Assembly: GCA_964551875.1 (NCBI GenBank)
Contig: CAZKEV010000005.1
Span: 1 to 64,000, forward strand
Length of the DNA: 64,000 nucleotides
Direction of reading: 5' to 3'
From: JACTUA01 sp964551875
GTDB lineage: Archaea; Halobacteriota; Methanomicrobia; Methanomicrobiales; JACTUA01
Under the pieces are notes generated by a model. That model was not told where the DNA came from. It did no database searches and saw only the letters and a list, made by a program, of their open reading frames with translations. How positions within the stretch are numbered: the first letter of the stretch is position 1; each line of letters begins with the position of its first letter. Shown here one piece after another: positions 29,196-37,500 of the stretch. The translations under genes were made by a program, and so were the position numbers.

Positions 29196-29747
29196 ATGGC
29201 TAAAGTCACACGCGAGATGGTGGAGAAGACCGGTGTGGATGTCGACCACCTTGTCGGACTTCTCGTCAAGAATGCTGCGGCAGAGCTCACGACCTTCTAC
29301 TATTACACCATCCTCAGGCTGAACCTGATCGGCCTCGATGGTGAAGGGATCAAGGAGATCGCGGAAGCGGCAAGGATCGAGGACAGGAATCACTTCGAGG
29401 CCCTCGTGCCCCGCATCTATGAGCTCGGCGGGAAGCTCCCCGAGAGCATGGTCGACTTCCACAACCTGTCTGGATGTCCACCGGCAAAACTCCCGGCTGA
29501 CCCCAGGGACATCACGGCAATGCTGACCGTCCTTGTCGAGGCGGAGCGGTGCGCGGTGCGGCAGTACACCCATGTCTGCAACCTCACGGCAGGCAAGGAC
29601 CACCGCACCTATGACCTCTCCCTCTCGATCCTCAACGAGGAGATCGAGCACGAGTCCTGGTTCTCGGAGTTCCTCGGCGAGGGACCCTCCGGCCATTTCA
29701 TGCGCCGCGGGGAGACCTCGCCCTTTGTCTCGAAGTTCCTCAGGTGA
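29196..29747 (+). CDS. Dps-like ferritin-superfamily protein
   Basis: 183 residues matching the archaeal/bacterial Dps-like (DPSL) group between Dps and bacterioferritin. Metal-ligand patterns are ELTTFYYYTILRLN, E-x-RNHFEAL, EAERCAVRQYTHVC and EEIEHESWFSEFL, giving the Glu/His set of a di-iron site. Cys in SGCPPAKLP and in ERCAVRQYTHVC could form the redox Cys pair that distinguishes DPSL proteins; this is an inference from position. Such dodecamers consume H2O2 while mineralising iron. The C-terminus ends RRGETSPFVSKFLR. It has its own promoter and an excellent Shine-Dalgarno, so high expression is likely. Confidence 0.85.
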   Translation: MAKVTREMVEKTGVDVDHLVGLLVKNAAAELTTFYYYTILRLNLIGLDGEGIKEIAEAARIEDRNHFEALVPRIYELGGKLPESMVDFHNLSGCPPAKLPADPRDITAMLTVLVEAERCAVRQYTHVCNLTAGKDHRTYDLSLSILNEEIEHESWFSEFLGEGPSGHFMRRGETSPFVSKFLR

Positions 29748-29846
29748 GGGAGGAACCCTGATGATCCTTTTTTTCATATTTCGACAGCCTTTGCGATCCC
29801 TTTAAGGATACCCTCATAAGGCAGGATGCAGTACACCATCTCCGGG

Positions 29847-29855
29847 CATTTATAG
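29847..29855 (+). promoter_or_regulatory. TATA box of the ZIP transporter gene
   Basis: CATTTATAG, about 28-32 bp before ATG 29883, so the transcript probably starts at or just before the ATG and lacks a leader. Confidence 0.6.
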
Positions 29856-29882
29856 ATACGGGATGGACCAGGTCGCGATGCG

Positions 29883-30695
29883 ATGTTTGAGTTTTTTCTC
29901 AACCAGAACCCCGTGGTGCAGGCCCTGATTGCCGGCTGTTTCACCTGGGGTATCACCGCGCTCGGGGCGTCGGCGGTCTTCCTCACCCGGACCGTCAACC
30001 AGCGGATGCTTGCAGGAATGATGGGTTTTGCGGCTGGCGTGATGATTGCCGCGAGCTTCTGGTCCCTCATCGTCCCTGCGCTCGGGCTCGCAGAAGCAAC
30101 GGGGGCTATCCCCTGGATACCCGTGGCCGCGGGATTCGCCCTCGGCTGGGGCTTTCTCCTCGTCCTCCACCTGATCCTCCCCCACCTCCACATCGGGTTT
30201 CCCGGCGAGAAGAGGGAGGGGCCGAGATCCTCCCTCCAGAGGACAACCCTCCTCGTCCTCGCCATCACCCTCCACAACATACCCGAGGGGCTCGCCATAG
30301 GGGTCGCCTTCGGGGCAGTTGCAGTGGGCATCCCCACAGCGGCGCTCACCGGGGCCATTGCCCTCAGTATCGGCATCGGCATCCAGAACTTCCCCGAAGG
30401 GTTCGCGATCTCGATGCCGCTCCGCGGTGAGGGCATGTCGCGCCTCCGGGGATTCTGGTACGGCCAGCTCTCGGCGGTGGTCGAACCCGTCGCGGCCGTA
30501 GCCGGGGCGGCCGCGGTGATCCTTGTACGCCCGATCCTCCCCTATGCCCTTGCGTTCGCCGCCGGTGCGATGATCTTTGTCGTGATCGAGGAGGTGATCC
30601 CCGGGTCCCAGGCAGAGGGGTACGAGGTGGCGTCCACCACGGGCTTCCTCATCGGCTTCCTCGTCATGATGATACTCGATGTCGCCCTCGGCTGA
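29883..30695 (+). CDS. ZIP family metal transporter
   Basis: 270 residues with about eight membrane segments. The two family signatures are intact: HNIPEGLAIG at residues 131-140 and QNFPEGFAIS at 168-177, whose His, Asn and Glu residues form the binuclear metal site. ZIP carriers move Zn2+, Fe2+ or Mn2+ into the cytoplasm. A charged, poorly conserved loop (PGEKREGPRSSLQ) precedes the first motif, as in ZupT/GufA-type members. The gene closes the ferritin-mntP-dps-like group and converges on aqpM. Specificity cannot be read from sequence, but pairing with an Mn exporter suggests Mn, Fe or Zn balance. Confidence 0.9.
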   Translation: MFEFFLNQNPVVQALIAGCFTWGITALGASAVFLTRTVNQRMLAGMMGFAAGVMIAASFWSLIVPALGLAEATGAIPWIPVAAGFALGWGFLLVLHLILPHLHIGFPGEKREGPRSSLQRTTLLVLAITLHNIPEGLAIGVAFGAVAVGIPTAALTGAIALSIGIGIQNFPEGFAISMPLRGEGMSRLRGFWYGQLSAVVEPVAAVAGAAAVILVRPILPYALAFAAGAMIFVVIEEVIPGSQAEGYEVASTTGFLIGFLVMMILDVALG

Positions 30696-30801
30696 ACCAT
30701 ACCTACACGGTACGACATACCCGGATACTCAGTTCTTCCGGCCTGTCCCACCCTCCTCAATCCGCGCCTTCTCTCCCGGAACGGAGCCATGCCGGTGGCA
30801 G

Positions 30802-30810
30802 GGTAAAAAA
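30802..30810 (-). terminator. T-run terminator of aqpM
   Basis: Seven A on the plus strand (T7 in the minus-strand transcript) lie a few bases beyond the aqpM stop. Archaeal RNA polymerase stops at such runs. Confidence 0.5.
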
Positions 30811-30814
30811 AGAG

Positions 30815-31498
30815 TTATGGATTGGCCGGCTCGAAGAGGTGTTTCCAGACGAGGGCCGCAAGGATCCCGCCGACGACGGGGGCCACGATGAAGAGCCAGA
30901 GCTGAGTAAGGGCTGTTCCTCCGACAAAGACTGCCGGGCCGAGGCTCCTGGCAGGGTTCACCGATGTGCCGGTGATGGGGATTCCGACGATATGCACCAT
31001 GCCGAGGGCAAATCCTATGGCGAGGCCAGCGAACCCCTTCGGGGCATCCTTCGAGAGGGATCCAAAGATCACGAAGATGAACAGGGCTGTGAGGAGGACC
31101 TCTCCAAGGGCACAGGCGAGGAGGGAGTAGCCTCCCGGCGATGCAATTTCATACCCGTTCTGCCCGAGGCCGTTCGCCGCGAGGGAATATCCCGCCTGGC
31201 CAGAGGCGATGACCAGAAGGAGCCCGGCCGCGATGATGGCCCCGATGCACTGGGCGACGATATAGCCGGCGGCATCCTTCATGCTCATCTTCCCTGCGAC
31301 GAGCATGGCAATACTCACCGCCGGGTTGACGTGGCAGCCCGAGATGGAGCCGATGGCATAGACCATCGTGAGGAGCACGAGGCCGAAGGCGAGGGCGATC
31401 CCCAGGAAGCCGATCTGCTTCCCTGCGATCACCGCGCTCCCGCACCCGATAAAGACGAGTATTGCGGTGCCGAGCATTTCTGCTGCGAACTTCTTCAT
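30815..31498 (-). CDS. aqpM: Aquaporin / MIP channel AqpM
   Basis: 227 residues with six membrane helices and two half-helices. The two channel motifs are complete: HVNPAVSIA in the first half and SVNPARSLG in the second, the latter supplying the pore Arg. Family members carry water and sometimes glycerol or dissolved gases. ATG 31498 was chosen because GGTGAGAG lies just before it and the protein then begins MKKFAAEMLGTAILVFIGCG, the usual MIP start; the frame is open 11 codons further. A TATA-like element lies near 31531-31541 on this strand. It is separated from the upstream PHP gene by a terminator-like T-run. Confidence 0.92.
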   Translation of the reverse strand: MKKFAAEMLGTAILVFIGCGSAVIAGKQIGFLGIALAFGLVLLTMVYAIGSISGCHVNPAVSIAMLVAGKMSMKDAAGYIVAQCIGAIIAAGLLLVIASGQAGYSLAANGLGQNGYEIASPGGYSLLACALGEVLLTALFIFVIFGSLSKDAPKGFAGLAIGFALGMVHIVGIPITGTSVNPARSLGPAVFVGGTALTQLWLFIVAPVVGGILAALVWKHLFEPANP

Positions 31499-31556
31499 CT
31501 CTCTCACCAGCAGGAGATACACAGTACACATCCATTTATGCCTTTCGGACCGGCCG

Positions 31557-31567
31557 GGGAGAAAAAA
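31557..31567 (-). terminator. T-run terminator between the PHP gene and aqpM
   Basis: On the minus strand GGGGTTTTTTCTC follows a short GGGTCGATCCC dyad about 25 bp past the PHP stop, giving a likely transcription end before the aqpM promoter. Confidence 0.45.
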
Positions 31568-31590
31568 CCCCTTCAGGGATCGACCCTTTT

Positions 31591-32304
31591 TTAGTCCATC
31601 GTCTCCCGGAACCGCTTCACCACCCCGGTGATGAGGTAGACCCCCCGGTTCATCCTCCGGAAGGTGAAGGGCGCCCCTGCAAGCTCCCTCATGAGTCCCT
31701 TCGGGCTGTCGAAGGGGGGCACCTCCATCCAGACCCTGCCGAGCTCCATGGTCATGTGGGCATCCGACCCTGCCGTGAAGGGTATCCCCAGGTCGCAGGC
31801 AAAGACGACCGCGAGCCGGTCCTCGGCATCCGAGAGGCTCCGGGCATTGTGCCCCTCGATCAGGTCGATGCGGTCCACGAGCGCGTTCCTTGCCTCAGGC
31901 CTGAGCACCTTCCCCCTGTGGGTGCAGAAGGGATGGGGGACGAGGGTGAGCCCGCCCTGGCCGTGGATGAGATCGAGGGTCTCGGCAGCAGGAAGCCCTG
32001 GCGGGATCTCCTCGGTGAGGAAGAGCCCGATGATCTCCCCCTCCCGGGTGGTGATCTCCTCGGCGAGGAGAAGGGGGAGATCCGGGTCCTCTGCATGAAT
32101 CGCCCTCATCACCCGGTTCGAACCCTCCAGGGTGTCATGGTCGCAGACGACGGGGATGATCCCCGTCTTCCGCCAGCTCTGGAAGATCGTCTTCGTCGGC
32201 ATTATCGAGTCCCTTGAATACGACGAATGCACGTGCATATCGATGCGCAGGAGGCCGTCCTGTGATTCAGAAGTGATATTATGCGATCTCGCCCTCTGCT
32301 GCAT
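31591..32304 (-). CDS. PHP-domain metal-dependent phosphoesterase-like protein
   Basis: 237 residues. PHP motif residues are visible in order: MHVHSSYSRDS near residue 23, CDHDTLEG near residue 54, an E in LLLAEEITT, HPFCTHRG and GSDAHMTMELG. These form the trinuclear metal site of the PHP superfamily, so hydrolysis of a phosphoester is expected, but the substrate is unknown. Related stand-alone PHP proteins are often annotated as metal-dependent phosphoesterases. The start follows a TATA box at about 30 bp and no Shine-Dalgarno, so a leaderless message is likely. It is not in an operon; a T-run separates it from aqpM. Confidence 0.82.
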   Translation of the reverse strand: MQQRARSHNITSESQDGLLRIDMHVHSSYSRDSIMPTKTIFQSWRKTGIIPVVCDHDTLEGSNRVMRAIHAEDPDLPLLLAEEITTREGEIIGLFLTEEIPPGLPAAETLDLIHGQGGLTLVPHPFCTHRGKVLRPEARNALVDRIDLIEGHNARSLSDAEDRLAVVFACDLGIPFTAGSDAHMTMELGRVWMEVPPFDSPKGLMRELAGAPFTFRRMNRGVYLITGVVKRFRETMD

Positions 32305-32327
32305 CTGGTGAGACTACCCCGGGTATC

Positions 32328-32338
32328 CTCTATAAGAT
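32328..32338 (-). promoter_or_regulatory. TATA box of the PHP gene
   Basis: Minus-strand ATCTTATAGAG about 30 bp before ATG 32304, consistent with a leaderless transcript. Confidence 0.55.
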
Positions 32339-32543
32339 ACGTGGGTTTCGGGGGATATACCTGTTTCGGGGCGAAGCGGGTTCGGGTTATAGCCTACTCC
32401 AAAGTATAATACATTACATTCATTCTCAATGCGAATCTTTTTTATTTGAGTAGACAGATTGATACTTGCCGTGAGTAAGGCCTTCCCGAAAAGGATGAGG
32501 CTACCTTGAGGTAGATGGGACGAAGTAGGGAAGGGTTCACAGC

Positions 32544-33191
32544 TCATTTCTGGGGTCCTTGAAAGTAATCGAATCTCCTGATAATATTCCTCTCAATAAG
32601 ACGATAGCATGAATTATCACCTGTCCGATACAGGCGGTTCACGGCCCCTGCAACAAAATCTGCTGCCTGAATGCAGGGTTCACCCCGGGAATCGCAGTGC
32701 CGGACCTCGAGCGAGATATTTCTCAATCCCTCCAGGGGATTCTTCTCAATGATCTTGTAAACGACGTACTGGTCAAAGGCATCCCTCTGGATTCCACTCA
32801 TCGATTTATCGACAATTATGTTCACCTCGCCTTGCGCCCCATAATACGATACCATATGTGCGATCAGTGAACCCATCAGGTAATTATACACAATATAAGG
32901 TTTGTCCCGTAATTCCGGATATAACTCCTTCTTTCGCAAGACTGAATACACGATGTCAAGATCGCACCGTGCAAGGCACTCCAGAATCCTGCGTTTCAGG
33001 GTTCCGCTCGTATTATTAAACTTGAACTCGGGAAGATCCCGCAATTTCTTCTTCAATCGTGACCTGCGAACCCGTGAGAAACATCTTGTGACGCAAAGAG
33101 GATCCCTGACCACCACAGCTGCGATGACAAAATAGTCTGATGATCTTGTGCCGAGCCCGATATCGCCCGATTCATCGATATAAATATCCAT
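32544..33191 (-). CDS. DUF3800 domain protein
   Basis: 215 residues. The N-terminal DIYIDESGDIG, the central VDKSMSGIQR and the C-terminal CIQAADFVAGAVNR are the acidic landmarks of DUF3800, whose conserved Asp/Glu residues suggest an RNase H-like metal-dependent nuclease fold. Biochemical function is not established. The family is frequent in mobile and defence neighbourhoods, and here it lies next to restriction and toxin-antitoxin genes in a less GC-rich segment, which fits horizontal acquisition. A TATA box (33218-33228 on this strand) lies about 30 bp before the ATG. The 239 bp downstream (32305-32543) contain only a doubtful 77-codon frame. Confidence 0.82.
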   Translation of the reverse strand: MDIYIDESGDIGLGTRSSDYFVIAAVVVRDPLCVTRCFSRVRRSRLKKKLRDLPEFKFNNTSGTLKRRILECLARCDLDIVYSVLRKKELYPELRDKPYIVYNYLMGSLIAHMVSYYGAQGEVNIIVDKSMSGIQRDAFDQYVVYKIIEKNPLEGLRNISLEVRHCDSRGEPCIQAADFVAGAVNRLYRTGDNSCYRLIERNIIRRFDYFQGPQK

Positions 33192-33262
33192 TCCTGATTA
33201 TACTTGGCGCAGTGACGCTTTATATCGGTTATTGTCAGGAAAAACGAGGATTGCTCCTTTCC

Positions 33263-33511
33263 CTATTTCTCCTTTGTCCCTTCTTCGACAATTTTGATCT
33301 CCTCCTCCGTCAGTCCGTAGAGCTCGTACACCAGATCATCGATCTGCCGGTCCGTCGCCTCAATCTGCCGCTGGATCACCGTCTTCTCGTGCTCCAGCGT
33401 GGTTTCGCCCAATCGCTTGTGCAGGTCGAGTATCTGCGTGACGAGCGTCACCATGCGGTTGTGGCGGGCGGCGTCGGCGGGAATTTGAGGAGCTGGCGTT
33501 ATTTTTATCAA
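33263..33511 (-). pseudogene. Orphan C-terminal fragment of a type IIG restriction enzyme
   Basis: The fragment encodes about 80 residues that closely match the last 75 residues of the complete enzyme at 34524-37673: both contain HEKTVIQRQIEATDRQIDDL followed by VY-x-LYGLT-x-EE. DNA similarity over roughly 200 bp is also high. Nothing of the nuclease, methylase or target-recognition regions is present, so it cannot function as an enzyme. A TTG could start it but no ribosome-binding site is evident. It is probably the remnant of a second enzyme gene, or a partial duplication lying as a direct repeat of the intact gene's end. Confidence 0.85.
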
Positions 33512-33550
33512 AAGAGACTATTTAGGGTAAAATATGAGGAAACCGAGAGT

Positions 33551-33793
33551 TCAGCACGGAGCAACTGACCCGGGCGTATACCGACGAATATCCACCTGGG
33601 CTCCCCCGGCCGCCATCCGTTCCGCAGTCGAGAGGAGATCCTTCGCGACCTTTTCGTCCACGTACTCCTCCCCGCAGTTCATACAGACCTGGGCCGGGAC
33701 ATCCTTGATGACGAGCGTCACCCCATCGCGGTCAAAGGTGATGGTGGCCTTTCCCTCTGCCGTCTCCCCCATTTTGCAGATGACGCACTTCAT
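33551..33793 (-). CDS. YgiT/MqsA-type zinc-finger antitoxin
   Basis: About 80 residues from ATG 33793; GTG 33805 is in frame. It opens MKCVICKMG and later has VCMNCGEEYVDE, two CxxC pairs typical of the zinc-binding N-domain of MqsA/YgiT-type proteins. The C-terminal ERMAAGGAQVDIRRY is the usual short tail of the minimal version, which lacks the Xre DNA-binding domain. Minimal YgiT proteins normally pair with a DUF4258 or MqsR-like toxin just upstream. Only about 90 bp separate it from the next gene, so no toxin can be encoded there and this looks like an orphan. Confidence 0.75.
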   Translation of the reverse strand: MKCVICKMGETAEGKATITFDRDGVTLVIKDVPAQVCMNCGEEYVDEKVAKDLLSTAERMAAGGAQVDIRRYTPGSVAPC

Positions 33794-33882
33794 TCTCTCT
33801 TCCACCGTTATTTTTCCGCCCCCATTCCAAATATGGTACTCCGAATATGGTGCAGACAGCCCATTCTCCTGACAGGAAACTA

Positions 33883-34083
33883 TCAGGATATCTTCTGCAT
33901 CTCCCGGATCTCTCGGGCTATCTCATCCAGATCCTTTTTGAGCCACCGGTTTCTTTCCAGGGTATAATTCCCGCTTCCCCCTCCAAACATCTGGAGAAAT
34001 CTGATCATGTCCACGGGCCCCAGGGTATTCAGGAGGGCCTTGATACCTTCGTCGTGGATCTCATGGAGCGTTTTTGTCTTCAT
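33883..34083 (-). CDS. Small antitoxin-like protein partnered with a PIN toxin
   Basis: 66 residues starting MKTKTLHEIHDEGIKAL and ending in a charged helix (KDLDEIAREIREMQKIS). Short proteins of this pattern, with GPVDMIRFLQMF, occur immediately beside PIN-domain genes in archaea and are inferred to be their antitoxins. Here the ATG overlaps the end of the PIN reading frame by 23 bp, the usual toxin-antitoxin coupling. The antitoxin frame is intact whereas the toxin carries a frameshift. No DNA-binding motif is recognised. The antitoxin role rests on gene context. Confidence 0.65.
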   Translation of the reverse strand: MKTKTLHEIHDEGIKALLNTLGPVDMIRFLQMFGGGSGNYTLERNRWLKKDLDEIAREIREMQKIS

Positions 34084-34527
34084 TCGAGGTCACCTCCAGG
34101 AACCAGTCTACCGGGTTGAACACCTCAATATGTATGGTATGTCCCTTTCGATGCATAATCCTTACCAGAGTGTCATCCGTCGTAAGGATCACCGCCCCGG
34201 CCCGTTCCGCACAGGCAACATGGACCGCATCCATCGCACGCAAGCCCCATCCGGTGAAAAGGCGTGCCCGCTCGATAATCTCTTCATCGACATTCACCGT
34301 TGCCCGGGCGATCCGTGCAAGGTATTCCACCTGGATCCTTCGTGCCTCGTCCGGGATCTGGCGAATCTCGTAGTCGATGGCACCGCTCCCCACGAGTTCC
34401 CACGCATCCAGACAGCGGATGAGGATCGCAATGACCGCCTCGGTTTCGAGATGGATCCTGGGAACCTGCTGGTCATCGAAGGGCTTTTGAGGCAGCATAC
34501 ATCGAGGTACAACCTCGTTGGACTCAC
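34061..34527 (-). pseudogene. PIN-domain (VapC-like) toxin, disrupted by a one-base frameshift
   Basis: Two frames together give one PIN protein. The first, from GTG 34527, reads MSPTRLYLDVCCLK; the second continues PFDDQQVPRIHLETEAV and on through DYEI, MDAVHVACAERAG and LTTDDTL, which carry the acidic PIN residues. The break is at about 34484-34486, where CTCAAAAGCCC should read CTCAAAAGGCCC to give the family sequence CCLKRPFDDQ, so one G is missing. The GTG start overlaps the restriction gene stop as GTGA. Intact, it would be an Mg-dependent RNase. Either it is a real inactivation or a sequencing error. Confidence 0.8.
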
Positions 34528-37500
34528 CGTGCTGTCGCCTCCTCCACGATCTTCCTCTCCTCCTGCGTCAGCCCATACAGATCGTACACCAGATCATCAA
34601 TCTGCCGGTCCGTAGCCTCGATCTGCCGCTGGATCACCGTCTTCTCGTGCTCCAGCGGTGTGTCGTGCAGCCGCTTGTGGAGGTCAAGCATCTGGGTGAC
34701 GAGCGCCACCATGCGGTCGTGGCGGGTGGCGTCGGCGGGGTCGTCGAAGTCGGGGACGTAGATGGGGATTTTACCTAAATAAGAAAATATCAATTGGTAA
34801 CCGTTCTGAATTTGTGTGCAAGAATTAGCAATCAAAAACCAACCTACCTTCGAGTTTAAAATACCCAATAAATAGAGATCTTTTCTTGGAATAATCCAGA
34901 TCGCATTATTTGGGTAATATATTCCGTCATTGTCGAAGGTAAATACTGGTTTCACTTGAAAAACTAAATACATTATTTTGGGTTTTTCAAACTCAGATAA
35001 ACTATGTGATCCATAGCGTTGAAGAGCATACCATTCATATCTAATTCCGATTTCAGATTTATTTCTATTCATCAATTCATCTTTAAATTGTAAAAGATGC
35101 TTAAATATTGCAGGATATTGCCTCTTGAATTCATTTTCAGCCTCCCTTGAGGCTCCTTTAATTGAATCATTTTTATCCAAAGGAAAATGCCAGGGGATAT
35201 ACAATAAATAACGATCCGATTTGATAGGGCAGTAACGCTCGATATCACGACCAAATAAGAATGGTTTGATAATTTCCGCACTGTTCGGATCTTCTTGAAT
35301 TAATTGGGCTTTGGTTTTTCCATCGATCACAAAGGCCTTGTTCAGACCGGTTTTAATCCCATAATAGATCCGCCCCATTACGTAATCCTTGAGCGGCGTA
35401 CCCTTTTCCTTCACTTTCCTCAACAGATCCCCGGTCCTTCGGTCAGCGAGTGTCCACCCGCCATCATCGAAAAGGGATGGGTCCACCATATGGTGATGTC
35501 CGGCGAAATATGCCTCAAGGCTCGTGAATTCGAGTGTATCTACTTTTGAGACAGGGAATTCGTGAGAAGCCGAGGAATTAGTGACTCTGATAATGCAGGG
35601 ATACGTCGTTGCCCCCTGAAATACAGGAAGGTCACCAAAATCGACGATCTCCTCGATCTGTTTCTCCTTTAGCCACTTCCGAAGCGGCGTCCCATAGTTC
35701 GCCCTCAGCCACTTATTCGCGACAATATAAGAGAAAATTCCGTTCGAACGAAGAAGGGAGATCCCCTTCTCGATGAAGTAAACATATAGATCCGCAGTCC
35801 CCTGATAGGTCTTGTAATGTGTCTGGAAGTACTCCTTCACCCCTTTCAGGGATTCCTGCCGGACGTACGGCGGGTTCCCGATCACTGTGTCAAACCCGCC
35901 TGATCCCATTATTTCGAAAAATTCTGTTTTCCAGTCGAAGGGATTGATCCTCTTCTGTTCTTCGAAGTTGAAGGGTTCAACCTGCTTCTGCTCGAAGAAA
36001 TCCGGGCCGATAAGCGAGTTCCCACATCTGATGTTCTTGTGCAGGCTCGGGAGTGCCCGTTCCTGGAACAGTTTCAGCTGCTTCGAGACGGTCTCTTCGT
36101 TCTCCTCCTCGAGCACCTCCAGGAGCAGGGAGAGCTTCGTGACCTCGACAGCCTGCGTGTCGATGTCCACGCCGTAGATGTTGTTCAGGAGGATCCGTTT
36201 TCGCTCGGCGGTGGTGAGTTTCCAATCGGAGCGAACCCTGGATTCCCCACCGTTCGCGACCTTGTAGATCGGGAGGTCGCGGGGCGCACCTTTCTTCCTT
36301 TTCCCTTCGGCCGATATCTCAGGAAGGAGGGCTTGAACTTCGGAAGCGGTGACCGAGCCCTTCTCGTTGAACACGGGGACAAGTTTCTCAATATACCAGT
36401 CGCGGTGCCAATCGAGGAGGAACTGGTAAGCTCCGAGTAGGAATGAGCCGGAGCCGCAGGCAGGATCGAGGATTTTGAGCTTCGAAACATCCTTTGGGGT
36501 CTTTTCCTTGACGAGCTCGCCGACGGTGTGCTTCACAATATAGTCCACGACGAACTGTGGAGTATAGTAGACCCCGCCCGCCTTCTTCACCTCGGGCTTC
36601 TCCTCCACCTTCGCGTGGTGTCCTTCGGTGAGACGGATCACCTTGCCGAGGAATTGCTCGTATACCTGGCCGAGGATAACCGGCGGGATGACCGAGAACT
36701 CGTAAGGCGACTCTGGGTAGTAGAGACGGCTGATGATCTCCTTCAGAACCTTGTCATCAATAACGAGATTGAGGGTAAGGGTATCAGGCGGTTCCCGGTC
36801 TTTCTCTTCCTGGAAATGGAAGATACCGGAGTTATAGCGATCATCCGCACGGCGGAAAAGCTCGCGAAGCTGCTCGTACACCCTATCTCCATCGAGGAGT
36901 TTCTTGAGAGTCTCGTAGGGTTCGATCCTCCTGTCTTCGCAGATTCGCAGAAATATGATCCGGTCGATTGTTCGCTGCACTGATGCGTTCAACTCTTCTA
37001 CACTGAGTGATGGGTTCCTCAGGGCGATGTTCCGGGCAAGGACATCTCGCCATCCTTCGATCTCTGTGAGAATATCGTCGTTTACTCCGATTGTTCCCTT
37101 CTTCCCTTTTGTCGTGGCAGCAAATCTGTCAAATGAGCCTTTGAGGATACTCTCCTGCGAGAAGATGGAAACTATCCACTCCCATTTTGCTGGGTAATCC
37201 CGGAAGGTGAAGTATTCAATCCTGGCTACCCCGGCATTATCTGTATTAAGGGGTTTTTTAGTGCAGTCGTAAACCGCAAATTCCTCAAAATTGGTGAGGA
37301 TAGAAAGGCGGAGATCTGCATTCCAGGCATACCGGCGGAGCTGGAAAGCTGATTCCGCGTCGTCCTGGATTTTCACCGATGGTTTCTTGGTCTCCACCAC
37401 GAACTTCCTTGTTCCTCCGACCCGGAAAGCATAATCAACATGTTTCGTGGTTCCCCGAATTGGGATGGGTTCTTCATGGACGACTTCACGGTAGGCCTCA

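Noticed and set aside
32114..32128. GGTTCGAACC resembling a tRNA T-loop
   Set aside because: It lies in the PHP coding sequence and no acceptor or anticodon stem can be formed around it.
32314..32547. 77-codon minus-strand frame overlapping the DUF3800 stop as ATGA
   Set aside because: The overlap looks operon-like, but the translation has no recognisable pattern and covers the PHP promoter.
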